The position numbers and the translations under genes are program-made. A DNA stretch of 64,000 nt from NCBI RefSeq assembly GCF_000935025.1, contig NZ_CP010836.1:3782001-3846000 (forward strand), read 5' to 3'. A model generated the notes under the pieces. It was not told the DNA's origin, did no database searches, and saw nothing but the letters and a program-made list of their open reading frames with translations. This DNA comes from Sphingomonas hengshuiensis (GTDB lineage: Bacteria > Pseudomonadota > Alphaproteobacteria > Sphingomonadales > Sphingomonadaceae). Below are positions 7,310 to 13,859 of this stretch, piece by piece. Position 1 is the first letter of the stretch, and the number at the start of each line of letters is the position of its first letter.

Positions 7310-8415
7310 CACAGCCCCACTTTCGCGCGTTTCTCTTCCAGCGTCAGGAAATCGGCGCCGCTCACCAGCCGCCATAATTGCTCGCGGTCCTCGGCCATCG
7401 CCGGCACCCGGTCGAGATCGACCGCCAGCGCCGCCTGCGGAAACCACCCCGTCAGCCCCTGCGCGATCCCCGTCAGGATCGTCTCCGCCACCGGCAGCAC
7501 CGCCAGCCGCCAAAGCGCGCGATTCGCCTCGCGGTAATTGGCGTAGCTATTGTCGCCGGGCAGCCCCATCAGCATCGGCGGCACCCCGAACGCCAGCGCG
7601 ATCTCGCGCGCCGCCGCGGCCTTCAGCCCGACAAAATCCATGTCGGCGGGGCTCAGGCTCATCGCCTGCCATTTCAGCCCGCCTTCCAGCAGCATCGGCC
7701 GCCCGGCATTGGCGGCGCCCGCAAACCCCGCCTCCATCTCGGCCTTCAACCGGTCGAACTGCGCGGGCGAAAGCGCTGCGCCGTCGCCATTGTCATAGAC
7801 CAGCGCCCCGCTCGGCCGCGCCGCATTGTCGAGCAATGCCTTGTTCCAGCGCGCGGCGGCATTGTGGATCGCAATCGCCCCCGCCGCCGCGCCCAGGCAC
7901 CCGATGCCATAATGGTCGTCGAGCGGGTGAAACGCCTTGAGGTGGATCACCGCGGGCCGCCCGCCTGCATCCTCCGCCGCCAGCCGCGTCACGCTCGCCC
8001 CCACCCGGTATCGATACGCCACCGGCCATCCGCGCGCATCAGGCTCCACCTCGACTCGCTCGGGGCGCAACGCGAACAGCTCGACCACCTCGCCGCCGCT
8101 GTCGGTCAGCAGCTGGACATAGGCATTGCCGTGCAGCAGCAATTGCGCCGCCAGCACTTCGGTCAGCACCTGCCCCCCCGATCGCGTGGTCGCCAGCGCC
8201 ACGATGCGCGGATCGCTCGCGGTCAGCGGCGCGCTGCCCACGCCCTCCGCGACCAGCTTCACCGCGCGCTGCGCCACGGCATTGTGGCAATATCCCTCGC
8301 GGACCTGCGCCTCGTAGCTGCGCGGCCAATCGCCGTGCATCCCCACGCTCGCACCCCGCGCCAGCGACGGACGCGCGTCTGCACGCCCGGCCGCCTTGCG
8401 CCCGAACCAGTTCAT
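7309..8415 (-). CDS. GTA portal protein, HK97 family (gp3)
   Basis: The product is 368 aa. It has SLARGASVGMHGDWPRSYEA near the start, then HGNAYVQLLTDSGGEVVELFA and HPLDDHYGIGCLGAA, and late MDFVGLKAAAAREIALAFGV PPMLMGLPGDNSYANYREANR, the classic HK97-type portal signature. It forms the dodecameric DNA channel. It is separated from the terminase gene by an inserted methyltransferase-like gene, a DUF559 gene and repeats. Confidence 0.93.
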   Translation of the reverse strand: MNWFGRKAAGRADARPSLARGASVGMHGDWPRSYEAQVREGYCHNAVAQRAVKLVAEGVGSAPLTASDPRIVALATTRSGGQVLTEVLAAQLLLHGNAYVQLLTDSGGEVVELFALRPERVEVEPDARGWPVAYRYRVGASVTRLAAEDAGGRPAVIHLKAFHPLDDHYGIGCLGAAAGAIAIHNAAARWNKALLDNAARPSGALVYDNGDGAALSPAQFDRLKAEMEAGFAGAANAGRPMLLEGGLKWQAMSLSPADMDFVGLKAAAAREIALAFGVPPMLMGLPGDNSYANYREANRALWRLAVLPVAETILTGIAQGLTGWFPQAALAVDLDRVPAMAEDREQLWRLVSGADFLTLEEKRAKVGL

Positions 8416-8639
8416 TGCCGTCTCCTCATGGAATTAGGTCGTCGGGCCAGCCCCGTGGAGCCAGGCCATCACATCACCCGCAATCGCGCCCTGCCGCTTA
8501 AAACTCAGCGCTCCCCTCCCGCTTGCGGGAGGGGTCGGGGGAGGGCCTGAAGTAGAAGAAGCGCTGCAAAGGTGCAGCCCCTCCCGCAAGCGAAAGGGGG
8601 ATTAAGAAGGTAATGCGGAACGCGCCGAACGCCCCAAAC
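8416..8639. repeat. 224-bp gap with a palindromic repeat pair
   Basis: No gene is seen. At 8511-8555 lies GCTCCCCTCCCGC(tt)GCGGGAGGGG followed by TCGGGGGAGGGCCTGAAGTA, the same layout as the units at 2041 and 2278. At 8577-8597 lies a second CCCCTCCCGCAAGCG unit. These probably form hairpins between the methyltransferase-like gene and the portal gene. Confidence 0.7.
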
Positions 8640-9308
8640 CTACCGCTTCTGCCCAAACCAGATCACATGCCGCGGCCCCTTGCCGTTGCTGCGCGCCTTC
8701 ACGGCCACTTCCTCGACGCGGAAATCGGCATCGCGCATCCGCCGCGCGAATTTCGCGTCGGGCCCCGCCGACCACACCGCCAGGAAGCCGCCGGGCTTCA
8801 ACGCCCCGCGCGCCGCCGCCAGCCCGCGATCCGAATACAGCCCGTCATTGCCCGCGCGCGTCAGCCCGTCCGGCCCATTGTCCACATCGAGCAGGATCGC
8901 GTCATACGTCCCCCGCGCCCGCGCGATCATCGCCCCGACATCCTCGATCACGACCTCGACTCGGCGGTCGTCCAGGCACCCGGCAGTCAGCTCGGCCATC
9001 GGCCCGCGCGCCCACTCCAATATCTTGGGCACCAGCTCGCTCACCGTCACCCGCGCATTCGCCCCCAGCATCGCCAGCGCCGCGCGCAGCGTGAACCCCA
9101 TGCCATAGCCGCCGATCAACAGATGCGGATGATGCTTCGCCACCCGCTCGATCGTCAGCGTCGCCAGCGCTTCCTCCGACCCGCTCATCCGGCTGTTCAT
9201 CAATTCGTTGCGGTCGAGCACGATCATATGATCCCCCCCCCGCCGAAACAGCCGCAACGGATCGCCCCCCGGCACCTCGGCAGTATCGATCAATTCGCGC
9301 GGCGTCAT
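8640..9308 (-). CDS. Spermidine-synthase-like SAM-dependent methyltransferase fold protein
   Basis: The product is 222 aa from ATG 9308, with GGGAG 8 bp upstream. It has HHPHLLIGGYGMGFTLRAAL (the glycine-rich nucleotide loop), RVTVSELVPKILEWARG (acidic end of strand 2), and YDAILLDVDNGPDGL plus LKPGGFLAVWSAGPD. This is the Rossmann fold of spermidine synthase-like proteins. It is not an RcGTA component. It is bracketed by repeats on both sides, so I read it as an insertion in the GTA cluster. The substrate is unknown. Confidence 0.75.
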   Translation of the reverse strand: MTPRELIDTAEVPGGDPLRLFRRGGDHMIVLDRNELMNSRMSGSEEALATLTIERVAKHHPHLLIGGYGMGFTLRAALAMLGANARVTVSELVPKILEWARGPMAELTAGCLDDRRVEVVIEDVGAMIARARGTYDAILLDVDNGPDGLTRAGNDGLYSDRGLAAARGALKPGGFLAVWSAGPDAKFARRMRDADFRVEEVAVKARSNGKGPRHVIWFGQKR

Positions 9309-9378
9309 AACGGCATCTCCCAGGAATCCCCGCCTTGCCCCGCCCCGGCCCCGATAGGCAAGCGTGGCGACCATGCGC

Positions 9379-9475
9379 TCCCCTCCCTGTAAGGGAGGGA
9401 GTGTCGGGTCGGCCATGCCCCCGGCATGGCCTGAACAGCGCGGGGCGCTGTTCACCCGGCACTGGGGTGGGTTGG
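9379..9475. repeat. Mosaic palindromic repeat, copy 2
   Basis: It is nearly identical to 1459-1556: CTCCCCTCCCTgtaAGGGAGGGAG, GTGTCGGGTC, then the palindromes GGCCATGCCCCCGGCATGGC and GAACAGCGCGGGGCGCTGTTC, ending CACCCGGCACTGGGGTGGGT. The two copies lie 7.9 kb apart in the same orientation. Confidence 0.85.
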
Positions 9476-9508
9476 CGAGCGAAGCGAAGCCATCCTAAGC
9501 TCACCCCA
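9464..9508. repeat. 45-bp direct repeat, left copy flanking DUF559 gene
   Basis: It begins GGGGTGGGTTGGCGAGCG and ends at the A of the DUF559 start codon. It matches 9975-10019 at 43 of 45 positions. Together the two copies bracket the DUF559 gene. Confidence 0.85.
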
Positions 9509-9918
9509 TGCAACGCCGCATCCCTTTGCTCCTGACCACCCGTGCCCGCGAGCTTCGCAACAACCCGACGCCCGCCGAGCTGCTGGTCTGGCAACGCCTA
9601 TCCCGCTACCGGCCACGCTTCACCCGCCAGCTCGTCGAGGCGCCGTTCATCAACGACCTGGCCTGTCGCGAAGCCCGGCTCGCAGTCGAGTTCGACGGAA
9701 GCCAGCATCTCGACGCCGCGGCCCAGGATGAGCGACGGTCGGAATATCTGCGCGCCAAGGGCTGGAACGTCATCCGCCTGTGGAATTCCGACGTCCTCTC
9801 GAACCCGGACGGTGCCGTCGCCCATATCTTGAGCGAAGCCGCCGAGTGCCTCGGCGGCACCCACCCCCAACCCCTCCCTTCCAGGGAGGGGAGAATCAGG
9901 AATCCACGTCTACGCTAG
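9508..9918 (+). CDS. DUF559 (Vsr-like) endonuclease-domain protein
   Basis: The product is 136 aa. It has ARELRNNPTPAELLVWQRL, then the restriction-endonuclease-like core EARLAVEFDGSQHL (the E-V-E/D pattern of DUF559) and AKGWNVIRLWNSDVL. It resembles very-short-patch repair nucleases; the substrate is unknown. The gene lies opposite to all GTA genes and is flanked by 45-bp direct repeats. Its last about 20 codons (GGTHPQPLPSREGR) are translated from a palindromic repeat unit. No Shine-Dalgarno is obvious before ATG 9508. Confidence 0.8.
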   Translation: MQRRIPLLLTTRARELRNNPTPAELLVWQRLSRYRPRFTRQLVEAPFINDLACREARLAVEFDGSQHLDAAAQDERRSEYLRAKGWNVIRLWNSDVLSNPDGAVAHILSEAAECLGGTHPQPLPSREGRIRNPRLR

Positions 9919-10019
9919 CCTCAAACCACGCGCCCGAGACGAAACGAATTCCCCTCCCTTCTAGGGAGGGGTTAGGGGTGGGTTGGCGAGCGCAGCGAAG
10001 CCATCCTAAGCTCGCCCCA
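9863..10019. repeat. Palindromic repeats and right 45-bp direct repeat
   Basis: Two hairpin units are seen: CCCCTCCCttccAGGGAGGGG at about 9870-9890, inside the DUF559 3' end, and CCCCTCCCttctAGGGAGGGG at about 9951-9970. The second 45-bp direct repeat follows at 9975-10019, just before the large-terminase stop. They are absent from ordinary GTA clusters and mark an insertion. Confidence 0.8.
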
Positions 10020-10027
10020 CGCCCCCC

Positions 10028-11344
10028 TCAAACCACCCGCACCGCCGCCCCCGCCGCGCGCCGCAGCATCAGTTCGGTCAGCGCCCATACCAGCGCATCG
10101 GCCCGATCCGGCGATCCGCCCGGCCCGTGATAGCCCGCGATGGTCAGCCCGCACATCTCGTCCTCCAGCGCGGGGTAGGCGCCGACATGGCGCACCTTCC
10201 CCACTTCATACAGCGCCGCCACCGGCTCGGCCCGCGCGCTCTTGCCCTTGCTGGCATGGACCAGCCGCACAGGCAGCGTGCTGTTCGCGGCGATCAGGAC
10301 GCTGCGCACCATGTCGCCGCCCTGGTTGCGCTCGGCCACCACCCGATCGGCGCGGTGCCGCCGAGCGCATGCCGCCACCGTCGCCGCCCAGCCCTCGGGC
10401 GACAGTCCTCCCGCGCTCGCATCCTCGAGGACATAGGCCTTGCCGTCCTCGCCCAGCCCGACGCACACGATGCCGCACGCATCGCCCCCCGCGCTCGCGG
10501 GCGGGTCCACCCCCACCACCACGCGCGCCATCCCCGGCATCGCCGTCACCCGGCATTGCTCGATCATCGATCGCGTCCACAGCGCGCCGAGCAGGTCGTC
10601 GATCATCTCGCCCTCCAGTTCCTGCCGCCCCAGCCGCGTGCCCGCATAATCGGCGACCATCGCCGCCACGAAACTGGCGGGCAAATGCGGATTGTCGCGC
10701 GTGCGCCCCCGCGTCTCGGTAAAGCCGTCCATCGCCATCACCCGCCGCATCAGCTTCACCGGGCGCGGCGTCGTGGTCACCAGGGTCCGGGGCGTGCTCC
10801 CAAGCCGCAGCCCCAGCATCAGATTGTCCCACGCGGCGTCTCCGCCCGCGCGCCACTTGCCCAGTTCGTCGCACCAGGCGGCGTGATGCTGCGGCCCGCG
10901 CAGCTTTTCGGGCGCTTCCGCTGAAAACACGAAGCCCCGCGCACCCGAGGCGAAATCGATCTCGCCCGCCGCCGATCGCCAGCGGGGGCGCTCGTCCAGC
11001 CGGGCAATCCCCATTACCCCCGCCGGGCCTTCCACCATCACCCGGCGCACATCCTCCACTGTCGATCCCACCAGCGCGATCAGCGCATCGGGTTGGGTCC
11101 GGGCAATGTGCATCACCCATTCGGCGCCGGCGCGCGTCTTGCCGAAGCCGCGACCGGCGCGGATCATCCAAACCCGCCATTCGCCCTCCGGCCATGCCTG
11201 CCCCTCATGCGCCCACATCCACCATCGCGACGCCAGCTCGCGCCGCTGCGGCTCGGTCATCCGGGCGATCACCTTCACCCGTTCGAAGCGGGGTAGCGCC
11301 AGCAGCCGGGCAAGGATGTCTGCATCCTCGGCGCGCGTGCTCAT
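10028..11344 (-). CDS. GTA large terminase (gp2)
   Basis: The product is 438 aa. Walker A is at about residues 63-70 (AGRGFGKT), followed by a Walker B-like AAWCDELGKW. The nuclease aspartate is in VVVGVDPPAS, and a C-terminal motif is YPALEDEMCGLT with DRADALVWAL. The ATG overlaps the small-terminase stop (ATGA). It packages host DNA into GTA heads. All expected motors and nuclease motifs look intact. Confidence 0.93.
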   Translation of the reverse strand: MSTRAEDADILARLLALPRFERVKVIARMTEPQRRELASRWWMWAHEGQAWPEGEWRVWMIRAGRGFGKTRAGAEWVMHIARTQPDALIALVGSTVEDVRRVMVEGPAGVMGIARLDERPRWRSAAGEIDFASGARGFVFSAEAPEKLRGPQHHAAWCDELGKWRAGGDAAWDNLMLGLRLGSTPRTLVTTTPRPVKLMRRVMAMDGFTETRGRTRDNPHLPASFVAAMVADYAGTRLGRQELEGEMIDDLLGALWTRSMIEQCRVTAMPGMARVVVGVDPPASAGGDACGIVCVGLGEDGKAYVLEDASAGGLSPEGWAATVAACARRHRADRVVAERNQGGDMVRSVLIAANSTLPVRLVHASKGKSARAEPVAALYEVGKVRHVGAYPALEDEMCGLTIAGYHGPGGSPDRADALVWALTELMLRRAAGAAVRVV

Positions 11345-11790
11345 GGCGCGGCCTTGCGCACACGCTTCTCGGCGGCGTCGATCTGCTTCAACAACGCCGC
11401 ATTGGTTTCCTGGACCGTGGCGATCCGCGGCTTCGGGCCGCCGCGATACGGCACGCCCTCCATCGCCTTGCGGTGCCGCTCGAGGACCGACTGCGCCAAC
11501 AGCGTGTCGATCGGCGGCAGCCCGGCCCGCTCCAGCGCGTCGTCCTGTCCCTTGCCCGCCAGCGCGTGCGCGACAAGCTGCGTCTCCAGCATCTGGTAGC
11601 CGAGCTTCAGCGCCTTGTCCCATTCGACGGCGAAACCCGGGTCGCGCCGCCGCTGGATATACACCGCCTGCGAAGCAACCCCCGCCGCCCGCGCGGCTTC
11701 GCTGACGTTGCAGGTGGCAGCGAGCGTGTCGAAAAAGGCGTCGCGCATCTCCGCCGTCCAGTGGATGCGCATGCGTTTCGGCTTGTCCAT
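11341..11790 (-). CDS. GTA small terminase-like protein (gp1)
   Basis: The product is 149 aa from ATG 11790, with GGGAGG about 6 bp upstream. The N-terminus carries a helix-turn-helix (FDTLAATCNVSEAARAAGVA) followed by VYIQRRRDPGFAVEWDKAL, typical of phage small terminases. The C-terminal helix is Lys/Arg-rich. It is the first gene of the GTA cluster. The Mu-like prophage is inserted only 54 bp upstream, so its original promoter is probably displaced. Confidence 0.82.
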   Translation of the reverse strand: MDKPKRMRIHWTAEMRDAFFDTLAATCNVSEAARAAGVASQAVYIQRRRDPGFAVEWDKALKLGYQMLETQLVAHALAGKGQDDALERAGLPPIDTLLAQSVLERHRKAMEGVPYRGGPKPRIATVQETNAALLKQIDAAEKRVRKAAP

Positions 11791-11843
11791 TCGATCCTCC
11801 CGCCGGTCCGCGAGCCCAAAAGCGAACGGGCCGCAGCACCTGG

Positions 11844-11848
11844 GTGCC
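11844..11848. repeat. Target-site duplication of the Mu-like prophage, left copy (GTGCC)
   Basis: GTGCC lies immediately before the TG that starts the prophage. The same five bases follow the CA that ends it at 50318-50322. A 5-bp duplication is what MuA-type transposases generate. Confidence 0.9.
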
Positions 11849-12288
11849 TGTGAGGGGACACTGAGGGCGGGAGTGCCGGGATAAGGCGGCATTGGGCGGG
11901 ATTAGGTGGGACGAGTGGCGGAAATGCGTGGGTTTTGGGTTGCCGCGGGGCGCGGGGCGCGGTTTGGCCACTGTCTAGAGTCATTGGGCTCCTAGACGAC
12001 GTTGGGACAGGTCGGGCTGGAGTCTGGGCGCGCGCGGGGGCTTTGCGTGAAAGTGCCCTTTAGAGCGCCTTAGCGGCGGAAAAGCGTGGGTTTAGGCGCG
12101 ACTAAGGCGCGGGCGCGGGCGTTGGGAGCGTAATTTTGTTGCGGGAACTGGGACCCCGAGGAGTCTCAGTTAGCGCCGTGGGCCGGGGGCCGACGAAAAT
12201 GGCGGAAATGCTGGGGTTTCCCGGCTCGGCGCCGACGAAACGGGGCGGTGCCGGCGCTTCCTAACTGGGACCGTTTTCTGCGCGGGGC
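11849..12288. other. Prophage left end: transposase sites and three 19-bp iterons; no gene
   Basis: GGGAC-centred sites resembling the terminal repeat occur at 11849 (terminal), 11905, 12002, 12147 and 12264, like the L1-L3 sites of Mu. Three 19-bp iterons, GGCGGAAA(T/A)GC(GT/TG)GGGTTT written loosely, lie at 11917-11935, 12075-12093 and 12201-12219. An inverted pair GCGCCTTAG/CTAAGGCGC is at 12065 and 12102. I see no coding capacity. Confidence 0.7.
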
Positions 12289-12291
12289 GGC

Positions 12292-12867
12292 CTACTCGGC
12301 GCTGAAGCCTTCGGGGTTCTTGATCGAGATGATATCGGCCTTGCAGGTCTCGTGATCGATGCGTGCCCAGGCGGTGAAGATGCTCTTGCCGCCCAGCGCG
12401 TTGGCGGCGCGGAAATCCATGCGTAGGATGTGGTTGCCCACGTCATTTACCGGCGCGATCGTCGTTTCGGTGTGCGAGAAGCTGTCGGGGTCGCCCAGCT
12501 TCGCCTTGATCTGCTTGATCAGGTCGCGGTTCGAGCCGTCCCAACTGCTCAGACAGTGGAACCCTTTTACCTTTTCCTCTGCCGCCTCCTGTTCGGCCTG
12601 CGCGACCTTTGCAGGATCGGGCGCCTCTTTTGCGACCGGGAAAGTCTCTTCCTTCGCCGCTGGCGTGCCGTCTGAGAGCAACCAGAAAATCACCAGGAAG
12701 AACACGATGGTGCCGATGACGATGTTGCGCGCCCTGGCGAGACGCATCGCCTCCAGATCGGTGCGACAATGTGGGCAGGTCCGCGCGCGGGCGCTGATTT
12801 CTTCGTCGCAGCGCGGGCAGCGGGTGCGCCCTGCGTCTGATGCCGCGACTTGCCACCTGTCAGCCAT
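12292..12867 (-). CDS. Zinc-ribbon membrane protein, prophage accessory gene
   Basis: The product is 191 aa. Residues about 16-36 hold a CxxC...CxxC zinc ribbon (CPRCDEEISARARTCPHC). One transmembrane helix follows (NIVIGTIVFFLVIFWLLSDG), then an Ala/Glu/Lys linker and an extracytoplasmic domain with CLSSWDGSNRDLIKQIK. ATG 12867 has GGGGGA upstream. It is transcribed leftward just beyond the repressor, inside the prophage, so it is probably expressed in the lysogen (lysogenic conversion or superinfection trait). The function is unknown. Confidence 0.65.
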   Translation of the reverse strand: MADRWQVAASDAGRTRCPRCDEEISARARTCPHCRTDLEAMRLARARNIVIGTIVFFLVIFWLLSDGTPAAKEETFPVAKEAPDPAKVAQAEQEAAEEKVKGFHCLSSWDGSNRDLIKQIKAKLGDPDSFSHTETTIAPVNDVGNHILRMDFRAANALGGKSIFTAWARIDHETCKADIISIKNPEGFSAE

Positions 12868-12885
12868 GGTTTCCCCCAAGGATCG

Positions 12886-13596
12886 TCAGAGTTTCCGCCC
12901 GATGAATATCACACGCCCCACGATGTTCACTTCGTCTTCGCTCGCCACGGCATCGGGCACGCGATCATTATCGGACAGTATCGTGATCGTGTCGCGCATG
13001 ATGCGGATGCGTTTGATCATGGCGATGTGCCCGACGTTGAGCGCCCAGATCGCGTCCTGTTCGTGGATGGTGCGTTGCGAGCGGTCGATCAGGATGATGT
13101 CGCCATCCATCAGAGTGGGCACCATCGAATCGCCGCGGCCCCGTGCGAAGGTGAGCTGCGATGGCGGCGTGCGGGTGATCCGCTCCAGCCAAGGGCGAGG
13201 GAAGTGCAGCACTTCCGCCTGAACGTGCTCCGAGTCCGAATAGGTCCCGCCCATCCCGTAGGCCAGATCGATCTCATGCACCGGGACAAGATCAAGGTCA
13301 TCCGAAGCGCCCTTGTCACCCCCGCCACCTTCGGTGCCGGTTAACAGCCACTCCAGGCTGACCTCCAGAGCCCGCGCCATCTTGATCGCATTATCGGCGC
13401 GCGGGGTGGTGAATTTTTTCCGCATGTCGCTGAGCGCGCTGCTGGAAATTCCGCTTTTTCGGCTGAGCCACGCATCAGTCCGACCTTTTAGCGCCGAGTC
13501 CACGCGAGAAATAAGGTCAACAACCGAGAAACCGGATTGATCCGGTTTGTCGGATGATATATCCGATAACTCGGACCGATTTAGCGGATTGGACAT
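12886..13596 (-). CDS. Phage repressor, HTH plus S24 (LexA/CI-like) peptidase domain
   Basis: The product is 236 aa from ATG 13596. The HTH lies at about residues 40-75 (AWLSRKSGISSSALSDMRKK). The C-terminal S24 fold has FARGRGDSMVPTLMDGDIIL (catalytic Ser) and ALNVGHIAMIKRIRI (catalytic Lys). It should keep the prophage silent and allow SOS-linked induction, unlike the ClpX-controlled c repressor of Mu. The first 22 codons overlap a cluster of operator-like palindromes, so a start at GTG 13503 is also possible. It is divergent from the ner-like gene. Confidence 0.85.
   Translation of the reverse strand: MSNPLNRSELSDISSDKPDQSGFSVVDLISRVDSALKGRTDAWLSRKSGISSSALSDMRKKFTTPRADNAIKMARALEVSLEWLLTGTEGGGGDKGASDDLDLVPVHEIDLAYGMGGTYSDSEHVQAEVLHFPRPWLERITRTPPSQLTFARGRGDSMVPTLMDGDIILIDRSQRTIHEQDAIWALNVGHIAMIKRIRIMRDTITILSDNDRVPDAVASEDEVNIVGRVIFIGRKL
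13531..13579. promoter_or_regulatory. Operator cluster between repressor and Ner-like gene
   Basis: It has a perfect palindrome ACCGGAT-tg-ATCCGGT (13531-13546), then TCGGAT-gatat-ATCCGA (13550-13566) and TCGGACCGA (13571-13579). The half-site is ATCCGR. These lie upstream of the early genes and inside the longest repressor frame. They are likely binding sites for the repressor or Ner. Confidence 0.65.
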
Positions 13597-13857
13597 ATGG
13601 CGCTTACACAAGACGAACGCGAGTGGCGGGAGAACGTGAAGGCCGCGATTCGCACGCGGTACGGATCGGTCTTCCGGTTCGAGGATGCGTTTGATCTGCC
13701 CCGGAAGTCCGCATCGGACGTCCTTCGCGGTCGCACGAATAAGAGCGTCAGCGACGCCTTTGCCAAAGTTCTGCCTCCCGAGATGGCCCGTCAGTCCGAC
13801 AAATCGGATAGCAGCAACGAGTGCCGCGCGCATCGTCAAAGTGCGGAGGCGCGCTAG
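13597..13857 (+). CDS. Ner-like early regulator
   Basis: The product is 86 aa. EREWRENVKAAIRTRYGSVF, then FEDAFDLPRKSASDVLRGRT and DAFAKVLPPE follow the length and HTH layout of Ner/Nlp proteins (Mu Ner is 75 aa). Its ATG is back to back with the repressor ATG in the palindrome CATATG, so there is no space between the two frames. Ner proteins shut down early and repressor transcription in Mu. The Shine-Dalgarno is weak. Confidence 0.75.
   Translation: MALTQDEREWRENVKAAIRTRYGSVFRFEDAFDLPRKSASDVLRGRTNKSVSDAFAKVLPPEMARQSDKSDSSNECRAHRQSAEAR
13795..13809. promoter_or_regulatory. Operator-like palindrome inside the Ner-like gene
   Basis: TCCGA-caaa-TCGGAT has the same half-site as the cluster at 13531-13579. 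It lies near the 3' end of the ner-like gene, about 60 bp before the ParB-like gene. It may be an additional operator. Confidence 0.45.
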
Positions 13858-13859
13858 AC

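Noticed and set aside
8640..9308. The methyltransferase-like gene as a DNA methylase protecting phage or GTA DNA
   Set aside because: It lacks the NPPY/DPPY or PC motifs of DNA methylases and instead fits the spermidine-synthase-like fold.
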